Of a stretch of 38,851 nucleotides of DNA, positions 1 to 6,810 are shown piece after piece; position 1 is the first letter of the stretch; each line of letters starts with the position of its first letter. This stretch comes from Chloroflexota bacterium (GTDB taxonomy: Bacteria; Chloroflexota; Limnocylindria; Limnocylindrales; CSP1-4). The notes under the pieces are model-generated. The model did no database searches. It saw nothing but the letters and a program-made list of their open reading frames with translations, and was not told the DNA's origin. The stretch is from positions 1-38,851 of the forward strand of contig JAJYJO010000013.1 in NCBI GenBank assembly GCA_021789435.1, given 5' to 3'. Both the position numbers and the translations under genes were made by a program.

Positions 1-68
1 CCACGCGCAGGGTCTCACCCCTGCCAAGTACGATGGGGAGGCGGCCTGAGCAGCGCGTGATCACCGCC

Positions 69-2138
69 TTACTTCAACAGAAGCCGGGACATCCTCGGTT
101 GCCGCTCTGCGATTCTTAGCTGTTCGTCAGCCTCCCTCAGTTGACCCACACGCATGAGCGTCGTGGAGCAGTTGAGGGCGGCCAGCCTCTGATGCTGTCC
201 TTGAGGGTCGGCGGTTATAGGCAGAAGAATGCGCAGCGCGTCAGCTGCGTCGCCGTACAACGAGTGGATCTCGCCGGCCTCCACAAGGACTTCGTCCCTA
301 GTCAGCGCACCGGAAGATTGAACCGCGAGGGCCAGCTCTGCCTGAGCAGCCTCCCATCGTCCAAGGTGTGCCAGCGCCCACGCGCGGACGCACCGAGCAG
401 TCGACACCTGGGGACCAGCCGATGACTCGGAAAGCTGGTCAACGGCACGTGTTGCCTCAGTCAGCGCGCGGTCTGCTTGGCCCATCGCTTTGTCGAGGTA
501 GGCGAGGTTCAGCATGCTGATGCCGAAGTAGTGCCGCTGCCCCTGTTCCTCTTGGGTTTGCGCCGCCCGAAGGATCACGCTGTGGGCGTCGGCGAGGCTT
601 CCATCATGGGCGCTGGCGATGATCGCAAGGTAGCCTTGCGCGATGGCCACAAGGTCGGGCTCAGCTCCGCGGTTTCTCACCTGCGTGGCGAGAGCCTCGG
701 TCTGCTCCCAGTTCCCGGTCTCGAATTCCAGGGAAGCGAGATTGGCAAGGGCCAGGTTCGCGCCGAGGTCGTTCGCTGGGGCAGATTCCGGGCCGAAGGC
801 GTCCACGGCGCTGCGGGCGCGGGCCAGGGCGTCGTGGACCCGGCCCGCCTGGAGCTCGGTGCGCGAGAGGACGATCTCGAACCAGGGGTTCGGCGCGGGC
901 GGCGGGAACCGAGTCATGTAGGACTCGGCCAGGACGAAGTCGCCGCTGGCCATGATGGCGGGCGTGGCCGTGGCGAGGACCCGGTGCAGGTCGCCGATGT
1001 CGCCCGCGGCCGCGTAGTGGTGGGCAGCCAGGCGCCACGTCCGTCGCTCGGCGAAGCGGGCCACGGCCCGATGCAGGTCCGCCACCGCCGCGTCGCCGAT
1101 CTGCCGGCGGAGGCGGGTCTCCAGGAAGTCCCGCACCAGCGGGTGGTAGCGCTGCGCGTAGCGGGTCGCCTCCCCGTGGCGCGAGAGGAGGCCCAGGGTC
1201 TCGCTCGTCTCCATGTGGCCGCGCGCCTGCGCCTGGGAGATGCCGGCGACGACCTCCGCCAGCTCAGGGTCCACGACCTGGAGCAGCGACGTGGTCATCA
1301 GGAAGTGCTGAAGCGGCTCGTCCAGGTCGCCGACCACCTCCTCCGCGAGATAGTCGTACAGCTCCGCGTGGGCTCCGTTCAACGTCCGAACGAACGCTCG
1401 CGTCTCGGCGGCGGTGCGGTTGCGGACCGCGGTCTGGACGAGCTGCAGGGAGGCGACCCAGCCCTCCGTCCGACGCTGGAGGTCGTCGACGACGTCCGGC
1501 TCAAGCGGCTGGCCGTACGTCTCCCGGAACAGGCGCTCAGTCTCCTCCCGATCGAAGCGGAGGTCGGCTGCGCCGAGCTCGGCCAGCTCTTCGAGGGCCC
1601 GGAGGCGCGCCACCGGGAGCCGTGAGCGGCGGCGCGTCAGGATCACGATCGAGAGCCGCTCGGGGGCACGAGCGATCAGGCCGTGGACGATCCGCTGGAT
1701 GTCGGGAACGTCGTCCACCAGGTAGTAGTCGTCCAGGATGAGCGCAGTGGGCGCCTCGCCGAGGCGCCCCAGCTCGGCCATGAACGTCTCGACGACGGTC
1801 TTTTTGCCGACGCCTCCGGCGCTCACCTCCTGGAGCAGCGACGCCGTCCGGGGGGCGAACGCCGAATCGATCTCGCGACCGGCGGCGACCAAGTAGTTGA
1901 CGAACGAGAACCAGTCGCGGTCCTCCTCGTCCAGGCGATACCAGACGGTCCGGACCCGGGTGCGGCGGGCGAAGTCCGAGAGAAGGGTGGTCTTGCCGTA
2001 GCCGGCCTCGGCGGCGACGAGCACGAGGCGGCGATGGATCCGCACGTCGAGCCACTGGAGCAGCCGGTCCCGGCGCAGCGTCTGCTCGCGGAGCGGCGGC
2101 CGCTGGACTTTGGTGACCTGGAGCGGGAACTGGCTCAC
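69..2138 (-). CDS. STAND/MalT-like ATPase with TPR region, no LuxR C-terminus
   Basis: The protein has a MalT/LAL-type NTPase domain followed by an alpha-helical TPR-like sensor region. Walker A is AEAGYGKTT (about residues 43-51) and Walker B is LILDD (about 133-137). The domain opening (VTKVQRPPLREQTLRRDRLL) is where MalT-like proteins normally begin. The frame is open back to an ATG at 2333, but a good promoter (TTGACA-N18-TATCGT, 2281-2252) lies inside that extension, so I prefer the GTG at 2138 (689 aa). Family members usually have about 850-900 residues and end in a LuxR helix-turn-helix. This one stops at TAA (71-69) within or just after the TPR region, with no DNA-binding domain. It may be a natural truncation, a frameshift whose remainder lies left of the window, or a regulator acting through a partner. 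The family is clear; the role is inferred. Confidence 0.8.
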   Translation of the reverse strand: MSQFPLQVTKVQRPPLREQTLRRDRLLQWLDVRIHRRLVLVAAEAGYGKTTLLSDFARRTRVRTVWYRLDEEDRDWFSFVNYLVAAGREIDSAFAPRTASLLQEVSAGGVGKKTVVETFMAELGRLGEAPTALILDDYYLVDDVPDIQRIVHGLIARAPERLSIVILTRRRSRLPVARLRALEELAELGAADLRFDREETERLFRETYGQPLEPDVVDDLQRRTEGWVASLQLVQTAVRNRTAAETRAFVRTLNGAHAELYDYLAEEVVGDLDEPLQHFLMTTSLLQVVDPELAEVVAGISQAQARGHMETSETLGLLSRHGEATRYAQRYHPLVRDFLETRLRRQIGDAAVADLHRAVARFAERRTWRLAAHHYAAAGDIGDLHRVLATATPAIMASGDFVLAESYMTRFPPPAPNPWFEIVLSRTELQAGRVHDALARARSAVDAFGPESAPANDLGANLALANLASLEFETGNWEQTEALATQVRNRGAEPDLVAIAQGYLAIIASAHDGSLADAHSVILRAAQTQEEQGQRHYFGISMLNLAYLDKAMGQADRALTEATRAVDQLSESSAGPQVSTARCVRAWALAHLGRWEAAQAELALAVQSSGALTRDEVLVEAGEIHSLYGDAADALRILLPITADPQGQHQRLAALNCSTTLMRVGQLREADEQLRIAERQPRMSRLLLK

Positions 2139-2251
2139 GGACAGCCCGTCGAGGAGCGCGTTGGGAAGCCCGCCGGCCGGTCGGCCCGGACCGACCGGGA
2201 TGCGGACCCGCTCCTCGGGGGACGGGCGAGGGGGGAGCTGCGGCGTCGCGA

Positions 2252-2281
2252 ACGATAGAGATCGCTCGCAGCCGCTGTCAA
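2252..2281 (-). promoter_or_regulatory. Sigma70-type promoter for the STAND ATPase
   Basis: On the minus strand TTGACA (2281-2276) is followed after 18 bases by TATCGT (2257-2252). A perfect -35 is rare in sequence this GC-rich. It would start transcription near 2245, about 107 bases before the GTG at 2138, which argues against the upstream ATG at 2333. Confidence 0.55.
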
Positions 2282-2462
2282 CGATCGGCGATGCGCCCGG
2301 GCCGGCGACACCGGCCGCGGAAAGGAGGGTCATGGGGCGGATGGTGCCCGGCGGCCCTCATCGCCGGCTTAGCTGCGCCAACCCCGCCCCGGGGCCAGCC
2401 CGGCTCGCACCCCGGACGCCGACCCAGCCCCGCGTGCGACCCCCGGCTCTCGCCCCGGCGAC

Positions 2463-2666
2463 CTACCCCTCGTACTCGAAGGCGATCTTGAGGTCCACCT
2501 GGTACTCGACGATCTCGCCATCCTCCACCCGGGCGGTCGACTTCACGACCTCCACGGTCCGGATGTTCCGGACGGTCCGGGCGGCTGTCGCGACGGCCTG
2601 CCGCGCGGCGTCGCTCCAGGAGCGCGGGCTCGTCCCGACCATCTCGCGCACGATGATCACCCCCAT
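2463..2666 (-). CDS. Dodecin family flavin-binding protein
   Basis: This is a 67-residue protein with the whole dodecin pattern: short N-terminal strand (MGVIIVREMVG), the SPRSWSDAARQAV helix, the ARTVRNIRTVEV segment, and a C-terminal strand pair ending YQVDLKIAFEYEG. Dodecins assemble as hollow dodecamers that store or buffer flavins (sometimes CoA) in the cytoplasm. Length and the central Trp (residue 17) fit the family. The ATG at 2666 follows GGAGGAGG at good spacing. A TAGACT -10-like box lies about 63 bases upstream (2734-2729), with an 18-bp tandem repeat directly behind it. It is probably transcribed alone. Confidence 0.9.
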   Translation of the reverse strand: MGVIIVREMVGTSPRSWSDAARQAVATAARTVRNIRTVEVVKSTARVEDGEIVEYQVDLKIAFEYEG

Positions 2667-2728
2667 GGCGGCTCCTCCTCCGGTGACGGCGCGCCGGGGC
2701 GGAGGTCGCCCGGGCCGGGCCGGGCATC

Positions 2729-2734
2729 AGTCTA
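2729..2734 (-). promoter_or_regulatory. Putative -10 box (TAGACT) of dodecin
   Basis: TAGACT on the minus strand, about 63 bases before the dodecin ATG. The same hexamer precedes three other genes here (5723, 20390, 23236). No convincing -35 is seen. Confidence 0.4.
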
Positions 2735-2778
2735 GGCGGCCGACTCGCCACAGGCGGCCGACTCGCCACAGGCGGCCG
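2735..2778. repeat. 18-bp tandem repeat, about 2.4 copies
   Basis: GGCGGCCGACTCGCCACA occurs twice without change (2735-2752, 2753-2770), then a partial third copy. It abuts the dodecin -10 box on its upstream side. Confidence 0.85.
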
Positions 2779-2866
2779 GCGCGGGGCCGCCGGCAAGCGA
2801 GGTCGTCGGCGGGCGACCCGGCCCGCGGGCCTACGGAGATCGTGCGGGATGGCGCGTACGGTGCGG

Positions 2867-3169
2867 TCAGTAGGTCGCCGCCTGGCTCGGCGTCGATCGC
2901 ACCTTCTCGAAACACGAGCTGCAGAAGACGGGCCGGTCGTTGCGCGGCGCGAACGGCACGATGGCCTGCCCCCCGCACTCCGCACAGACCGCGGCATGGA
3001 ACTCGCGCGGCCCCCCGGCCGCTCGAGCGCGCTTGGCCACCGCGCGGCACGCCGGGCACCGCTGCGGATCGTTCTGCAGCCCCTTGCTGGCGAAGAAGGC
3101 CTGCTCGCCCGCCGAGAACACGAAGGCCTCCCCGCACTCACGACACGTGATCGTACGGTCCTGGTACAC
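2867..3169 (-). CDS. Small zinc-ribbon protein (two Cys4 sites)
   Basis: A 100-residue protein with paired CxxC motifs: C9/C12 with C38/C41, and C62/C65 with C83/C86. It begins MYQDRTITCRECGEAFVF, typical of the short 'zinc-ribbon domain containing' proteins common in Chloroflexota and Firmicutes (CxxCG..FvFtaGEQ.Fya.KG). Each four-Cys set probably holds one Zn2+. The function is unknown in the family; nucleic-acid binding or a zinc store are guesses. The frame is open 35 codons further upstream, but the GTG at 3169 follows AGGAGGAG and gives the usual family N-terminus, so I chose it. It lies 264 bases downstream of dnaB on the same strand, and that gap contains a weak hairpin. Confidence 0.85.
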   Translation of the reverse strand: MYQDRTITCRECGEAFVFSAGEQAFFASKGLQNDPQRCPACRAVAKRARAAGGPREFHAAVCAECGGQAIVPFAPRNDRPVFCSSCFEKVRSTPSQAATY

Positions 3170-3432
3170 CCTGCTTCTCGCTCCTCCTGGGTTGGATCCG
3201 GACGCGGGGACCCCGGCTGGGCAGGACCACGGGCGCGAGGAGCGGGAACCAGGGGAGACGCCGCTCGACACCATTTCGGCTCTGGGTGCCGGAGACCCTA
3301 GGTTGCGAGAATACGCAGGACGTCAAGCAATCCCGCAAGGAATCCGCGCCGGGAAGCGCCTTCCCGTGCGGGTGGCGCCCGTTTCGGGGGCTGTCGTTTC
3401 GGCAGCCGAACCAGTCGCCGGGGGATGCGGCG

Positions 3433-4797
3433 CTACTCCACCGCGGCGAAGCGGTCCCCGGCGTAGTTGACGAAGCGCGTCTGGCTCTTGCGGAACCAGA
3501 GGGTGACCTCGCCGGTGGGGCCGTTGCGGTGCTTGGCCAGCCGGAGCTTGATCGCCTCGCCGTCGGCCGCACCGTCCTCCGCTCCGCGCTCCTTCTCTCG
3601 CCACAGGAAGATGACAAGGTCCGCATCCTGCTCGATGGCGCCCGACTCGCGCAAGTCGGAGAGCCGCGGCTCGCGCGACTCGCGCATCTCCGGCTGGCGC
3701 GACAGCTGGGACAGGGCCAGCACCGGGATCTTCAGCTCCCGGGCCAGCGCCTTGAGGCCGCGGCTGATCTCGGAGACCTCCTGGACGCGGTTGGCGTCAC
3801 GGCTCGTCGTCTGCGCCTGCATAAGCTGGAGGTAGTCGACGATCAGCAGGTCCAGGCCGTGCTCAGCCTGAAGCCGCCGCGCCTTGGTCCGCAGCTCCAT
3901 CGTCGAGATGTTCGGGGTGTCGTCGATGTAGAGGGCAGCCTGCGACAGGGCGTTCATCGCCGGCGCGATCCGCGCGAAGTCCATCTCCTCCAGGAAGCCG
4001 GTCCGCAGGCGCTGGGAATCGATGTTCGAGACGCTCGAGAGGAGGCGCAGGACGAGCTGCTCCTTGCTCATCTCCAGGCTGAAGACGCCGACCGTCCGGC
4101 CGTCGGCCACGGCGGCATGCTCGGCGATGTTGAGGGCCAGGCTCGTCTTGCCGATGCTCGGCCGGGCGGCGAGCACGACCAGGTCGCTCTTCTGGAAGCC
4201 GGTGGTGAGGCTGTCGAGGTCGGCGAAGCCCGAGCCGACGCCGCTGATCTCGCCCCGGTGCTCGTGCAGGTAGTCAAGGCGGTCGTAAGCATCGTGGAGC
4301 AGCTCCCGCAGGCGGCTGAAGCCGACCTCCACGCGGCGCTGGCTGACGGCGAAGAGCTCCGACTCCGCCCGGTCCACCGCCTCCTGGACGTCCGAGCCGT
4401 CCTCGTAGCCGACGGCGGCGATCTTGCCGGCCGCCGAGATGAGGTTCCGCAGGGTGGCCTTGCGCTCCACGATGCGGGCGTACTGGACGACGTGGACGGC
4501 CGTGGGCGTCTCGTTGCCCAGGCCCGACAGGTACGACCGACCGCCGACGCTCTCCAGCTCGCCGGAGCGCTCCAGCGCCTCGGCCACGGTGACGATGTCG
4601 ATCGGCTCGCGGTGCTCGAAGAGCTCCAGCATGCCCGCGTAGATGCGGCCGTTGGCCCGCCGGTAGAAATCCTCCGGGCGCAGGAACTCGGCGACCTCGA
4701 CGATCGCGTCGCGGTCGATCAGGATCGCACCGAGGACGGACTGCTCGGCCTCGATGCTCTGCGGCGGAAGGCGGTCGATCACGCGGAGGGACTCCAT
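3433..4797 (-). CDS. dnaB: Replicative DNA helicase DnaB
   Basis: A 454-residue DnaB-family hexameric helicase that unwinds the chromosome fork ahead of the polymerase. The N-terminal DnaB domain starts at RLPPQSIEAEQSVLGAIL (about 9-26), a linker follows, and then a RecA-like domain has Walker A ARPSIGKTS (211-219, Ala in place of the usual first Gly) and Walker B LLIVDYLQLM. The late arginine-finger region (LSQLSRQPEMR, LSDLRESGAIEQDADLV) is intact. No intein is present. I chose the ATG at 4797 because the upstream 21 codons begin with TTG and are not family-like. It lies 150 bases downstream of lexA on the same strand. In many bacteria dnaB directly follows rplI; here rplI is 1.5 kb away on the opposite strand. 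Confidence 0.95.
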   Translation of the reverse strand: MESLRVIDRLPPQSIEAEQSVLGAILIDRDAIVEVAEFLRPEDFYRRANGRIYAGMLELFEHREPIDIVTVAEALERSGELESVGGRSYLSGLGNETPTAVHVVQYARIVERKATLRNLISAAGKIAAVGYEDGSDVQEAVDRAESELFAVSQRRVEVGFSRLRELLHDAYDRLDYLHEHRGEISGVGSGFADLDSLTTGFQKSDLVVLAARPSIGKTSLALNIAEHAAVADGRTVGVFSLEMSKEQLVLRLLSSVSNIDSQRLRTGFLEEMDFARIAPAMNALSQAALYIDDTPNISTMELRTKARRLQAEHGLDLLIVDYLQLMQAQTTSRDANRVQEVSEISRGLKALARELKIPVLALSQLSRQPEMRESREPRLSDLRESGAIEQDADLVIFLWREKERGAEDGAADGEAIKLRLAKHRNGPTGEVTLWFRKSQTRFVNYAGDRFAAVE

Positions 4798-4947
4798 CGG
4801 AGGGGTGACGCGACAGGTGACGCGGCGAAGGATGGCAGCCGCGACCTGCCGGAATGTCAACGAAAGAGCCCGAAGACGCCGGTTTCGTCCCCCACCTGCG
4901 GCCGGCTGTGGGCCGCCTGTGGAGGAAACGGTGGATTGCGCCCTGGG

Positions 4948-5598
4948 TCAGTCGAGCCGGCGGATGACGCCGATCAGCTTTCCCTGGATCCGGACGCTCG
5001 GATAGAACTGCGGCTGGTAGGCGGGATTGGCCGGCTCGAGGCGAACGCGGTCGCGCTCTTTGAAGAAGCGCTTCAGGGTGACGGCGTTCTCCTCAACCTG
5101 GGCGACCACGATGTCGCCGTCGCGGGCGGTCTGCTGGGGCCGGATCACGACGAAGTCGCCATCCGTGATGTGCGCCTCGATCATCGAATCGCCCCGGACC
5201 CGGAGCACGTACGCGTCGCCGCTGGGCGCGAGCAACTCCGGCACCGGCAGCGTCTCCGTGGCGTCCTGGTAGGCTTCGATCGGCCCGCCGGCGGCGATCT
5301 CGCCGATCACCGGCAGCACGTGGGCCTCCGCCATGGCGGCCTGCGGCACGAGCTCCGAGGAGAGGCCGAGGCGGAGGGCCGCGGTGGGGGTCAGCCGGAT
5401 GGCGCGCGACTGCGCCGCGCCGCGCTCCAGGTAGCCCTCCCGCTCCAGGATCAGGAGGTGATGGTGGACGGCGGACGTCGAGGCGAGGCCGACGGCGCGG
5501 GCGATCTCGCGAACGGACGGCGGGTAGCCGCGCGCGCGCAGCGTGGCTGCGATGTGGTCCAGGATCTTGCGCTTGCGCTCGGCGTCGTGCTTGGTCAC
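4948..5598 (-). CDS. lexA: SOS repressor LexA
   Basis: A 216-residue LexA with an N-terminal winged helix (PPSVREIARAVGLASTSAVHHHLLILEREGYLERG, about 26-60) and a C-terminal S24 self-cleavage domain. The catalytic pair is Ser138 (GDSM) and Lys176 (TLKRF); the predicted cleavage bond is Ala103-Gly104 in IAAGGPI. It represses DNA-damage genes and cleaves itself with RecA filaments. The GTG at 5598 follows AAAGGAGG. Its promoter contains a perfect GAAC-N4-GTTC operator between the -35 and -10 boxes, so it is autoregulated. The same operator type occurs twice before the gene at 11592. Confidence 0.96.
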   Translation of the reverse strand: MTKHDAERKRKILDHIAATLRARGYPPSVREIARAVGLASTSAVHHHLLILEREGYLERGAAQSRAIRLTPTAALRLGLSSELVPQAAMAEAHVLPVIGEIAAGGPIEAYQDATETLPVPELLAPSGDAYVLRVRGDSMIEAHITDGDFVVIRPQQTARDGDIVVAQVEENAVTLKRFFKERDRVRLEPANPAYQPQFYPSVRIQGKLIGVIRRLD

Positions 5599-5621
5599 GG
5601 GCGCCTCCTTTCGCGTGCCCG

Positions 5622-5650
5622 ATCGTAGCGAACGGACGTTCGAATGTCAA
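5622..5650 (-). promoter_or_regulatory. lexA promoter
   Basis: On the minus strand TTGACA (5650-5645), a 17-base spacer and TACGAT (5627-5622) form a near-consensus sigma70 promoter. Transcription would start near 5615, 17 bases before the GTG. Confidence 0.8.
5630..5641. promoter_or_regulatory. LexA operator (SOS box) of lexA
   Basis: GAACGGACGTTC is a perfect GAAC-N4-GTTC dyad, extended to CGAACGGACGTTCG (5629-5642). It lies wholly inside the lexA promoter spacer, so bound LexA would exclude RNA polymerase. Confidence 0.85.
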
Positions 5651-5722
5651 GGGCAGCGCCGCAGTCTGCCCGCGAGCGATCGCTCCCCGAGCGACTGCCG
5701 CGGCGTCGGCCCGCAGGACTGG

Positions 5723-5728
5723 TAGACT
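5723..5728 (+). promoter_or_regulatory. Putative -10 box (TAGACT) of the ykvA-like/rplI pair
   Basis: TAGACT followed by CGG, 68 bases before the ATG at 5797. It shares the string TAGACTCGG with the boxes at 20390 and 23236. No clear -35. Confidence 0.4.
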
Positions 5729-5796
5729 CGGAGTTCCCCCGGACGCCGGAGTGCGCCATGGTGTGTCCGGCGGGAGCGTGAGGAAGGTGAGAGGGA

Positions 5797-6312
5797 ATGG
5801 GACGGCGAGAGGGCCGCGAACGCGAGAGGGGCAGGCGCCGCGGTGGGTTCCGCCGGGCACTGAGCCTGCTGGCGTTCCTGCCGGTCGCCAGCCGCATCCC
5901 CACCTACAGCCGGCTGATCTGGGCCCTGGTCCGCGACGCGCGGACGCCGACCAGCCGCAAGGTCGTCCTGGCGGCGGCCCTCGGCTACCTCGTCGCCGGC
6001 CGCGACCTGGTGCCGGACGACATCCCGGTCCTCGGCGGCCTCGACGACCTGGCCGTCGTCGTGCTGGCCGTGGACCTCTTCCTCGAAGGGGTGCCGGAGG
6101 CCGTCCTGGGCGAGCAGCTCGACACGCTGGGCATCGATCGCGATGCGTTCGAGGCGGATGTGGCGCGGATCCGCCGGCTCACACCGGGCCCGCTCCGGCG
6201 GGTCCTGCACGGGATCTCGGGCGCAGTGGACGGCGCGGAGCGGCTGGCGTCGGCGACGCGCCTCGGGCCGCGGATCAGACGATGGATCGCCAAGGAGGAA
6301 TCGTTCGCGTGA
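5797..6312 (+). CDS. YkvA-like DUF1232 membrane protein
   Basis: A 171-residue protein with a very basic, Arg-rich start (1-20), a hydrophobic stretch, and the DUF1232/YkvA signature at about residues 52-86: alternating KVVLAAALGYLVAGRDLVPDD and IPVLGGLDDL. That pattern (YLxxPxDLIPDxIPxxGxxDD) defines the family, which consists of small membrane-associated proteins of unknown function. The C-terminal 70 residues are helical and charged. The ATG at 5797 follows a GGAAGGTGAG ribosome site. Its stop overlaps the rplI start by four bases (GTGA, 6309-6312), so the two are probably translationally coupled. Confidence 0.85.
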   Translation: MGRREGRERERGRRRGGFRRALSLLAFLPVASRIPTYSRLIWALVRDARTPTSRKVVLAAALGYLVAGRDLVPDDIPVLGGLDDLAVVVLAVDLFLEGVPEAVLGEQLDTLGIDRDAFEADVARIRRLTPGPLRRVLHGISGAVDGAERLASATRLGPRIRRWIAKEESFA

Positions 6313-6755
6313 AGGTCATCCTGACCGCCGATGTCGCCAAGATGGGCAAGAGCGGCGAGATGAAGGAAGTGGCGGACGGCTACGCCCGGAACTTCCTGAT
6401 CCCCAGGAAACTGGCGGTCCCGGCCGCCGGCGGCTCGTACCGGGCCTGGCAGCACGACATCGCCAGCCGCGAGGAGAAGCGAAAGCGCGAGCGCGAGGAG
6501 GCGGAGATCGCCGCCCAGCGCATCTCGAGCACGACGCTGACCATGGGGGTCAAGGTCGGCGAGGGCGGCAAGCTCTACGGCTCGATCACGGCCAAGGACA
6601 TCGCCGACGCCCTCGGCCGTCGCGGCATCGAGGTCGACCGCCACAAGGTGGACCTGCCGGACCCGCTCAAGAGCCTCGGCACGTACCGCGTGGCGGTGAA
6701 GGTCTACGCCGGCATGACGCCCGAGGTCACGGTCGTCGTCGAGCCGAAGGGCTGA
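6309..6755 (+). CDS. rplI: Ribosomal protein bL9
   Basis: A 148-residue bL9, full family length. The N-terminal domain MKVILTADVAKMGKSGEM is followed by the conserved DGYARNFLIPRKLA segment, the long connecting helix rich in Lys/Arg/Glu (about 50-75), and the C-terminal rRNA-binding domain (KLYGSITAKDIADAL). It sits at the base of the L1 stalk in the 50S subunit. It starts with GTG at 6309 after AAGGAGG (6292-6298) and overlaps the upstream stop. The usual rpsF-ssb-rpsR-rplI neighbours are absent. Confidence 0.96.
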   Translation: MKVILTADVAKMGKSGEMKEVADGYARNFLIPRKLAVPAAGGSYRAWQHDIASREEKRKREREEAEIAAQRISSTTLTMGVKVGEGGKLYGSITAKDIADALGRRGIEVDRHKVDLPDPLKSLGTYRVAVKVYAGMTPEVTVVVEPKG

Positions 6756-6769
6756 CAGTCTTCCCGGAT

Positions 6770-6784
6770 CCGCCCCTCGGGCGG
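6770..6784. terminator. Hairpin between convergent rplI and membrane-protein gene
   Basis: CCGCCC-CTC-GGGCGG forms a 6-bp stem. A second hairpin (GCCGC-TGGCC-GCGGC, 6793-6807) follows. They occupy the 55-base gap between two converging genes and could stop transcription from either side, although there is no T-run. Confidence 0.35.
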
Positions 6785-6810
6785 GCCGACCAGCCGCTGG
6801 CCGCGGCTCC

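Noticed and set aside
2318-2500. AAAGGAGG followed by an ATG at 2332 on the plus strand
   Set aside because: The frame runs antisense through dodecin and the zinc-ribbon gene and codes for Pro/Arg-rich sequence without family traits. The ribosome-site match is probably chance.
3170-3432. Promoter TTGCGG-N19-TATTCT (minus, near 3338-3308) for the zinc-ribbon gene
   Set aside because: The spacer is too long and the -35 weak; not enough to list as a feature.
3286-5628. 780-codon open frame on the plus strand
   Set aside because: It is antisense to dnaB and lexA, whose proteins are unmistakable; long shadow frames are expected at this GC content. The same holds for 15278-18334, 26327-28204, 29560-31653 and 8951-10945 (minus).
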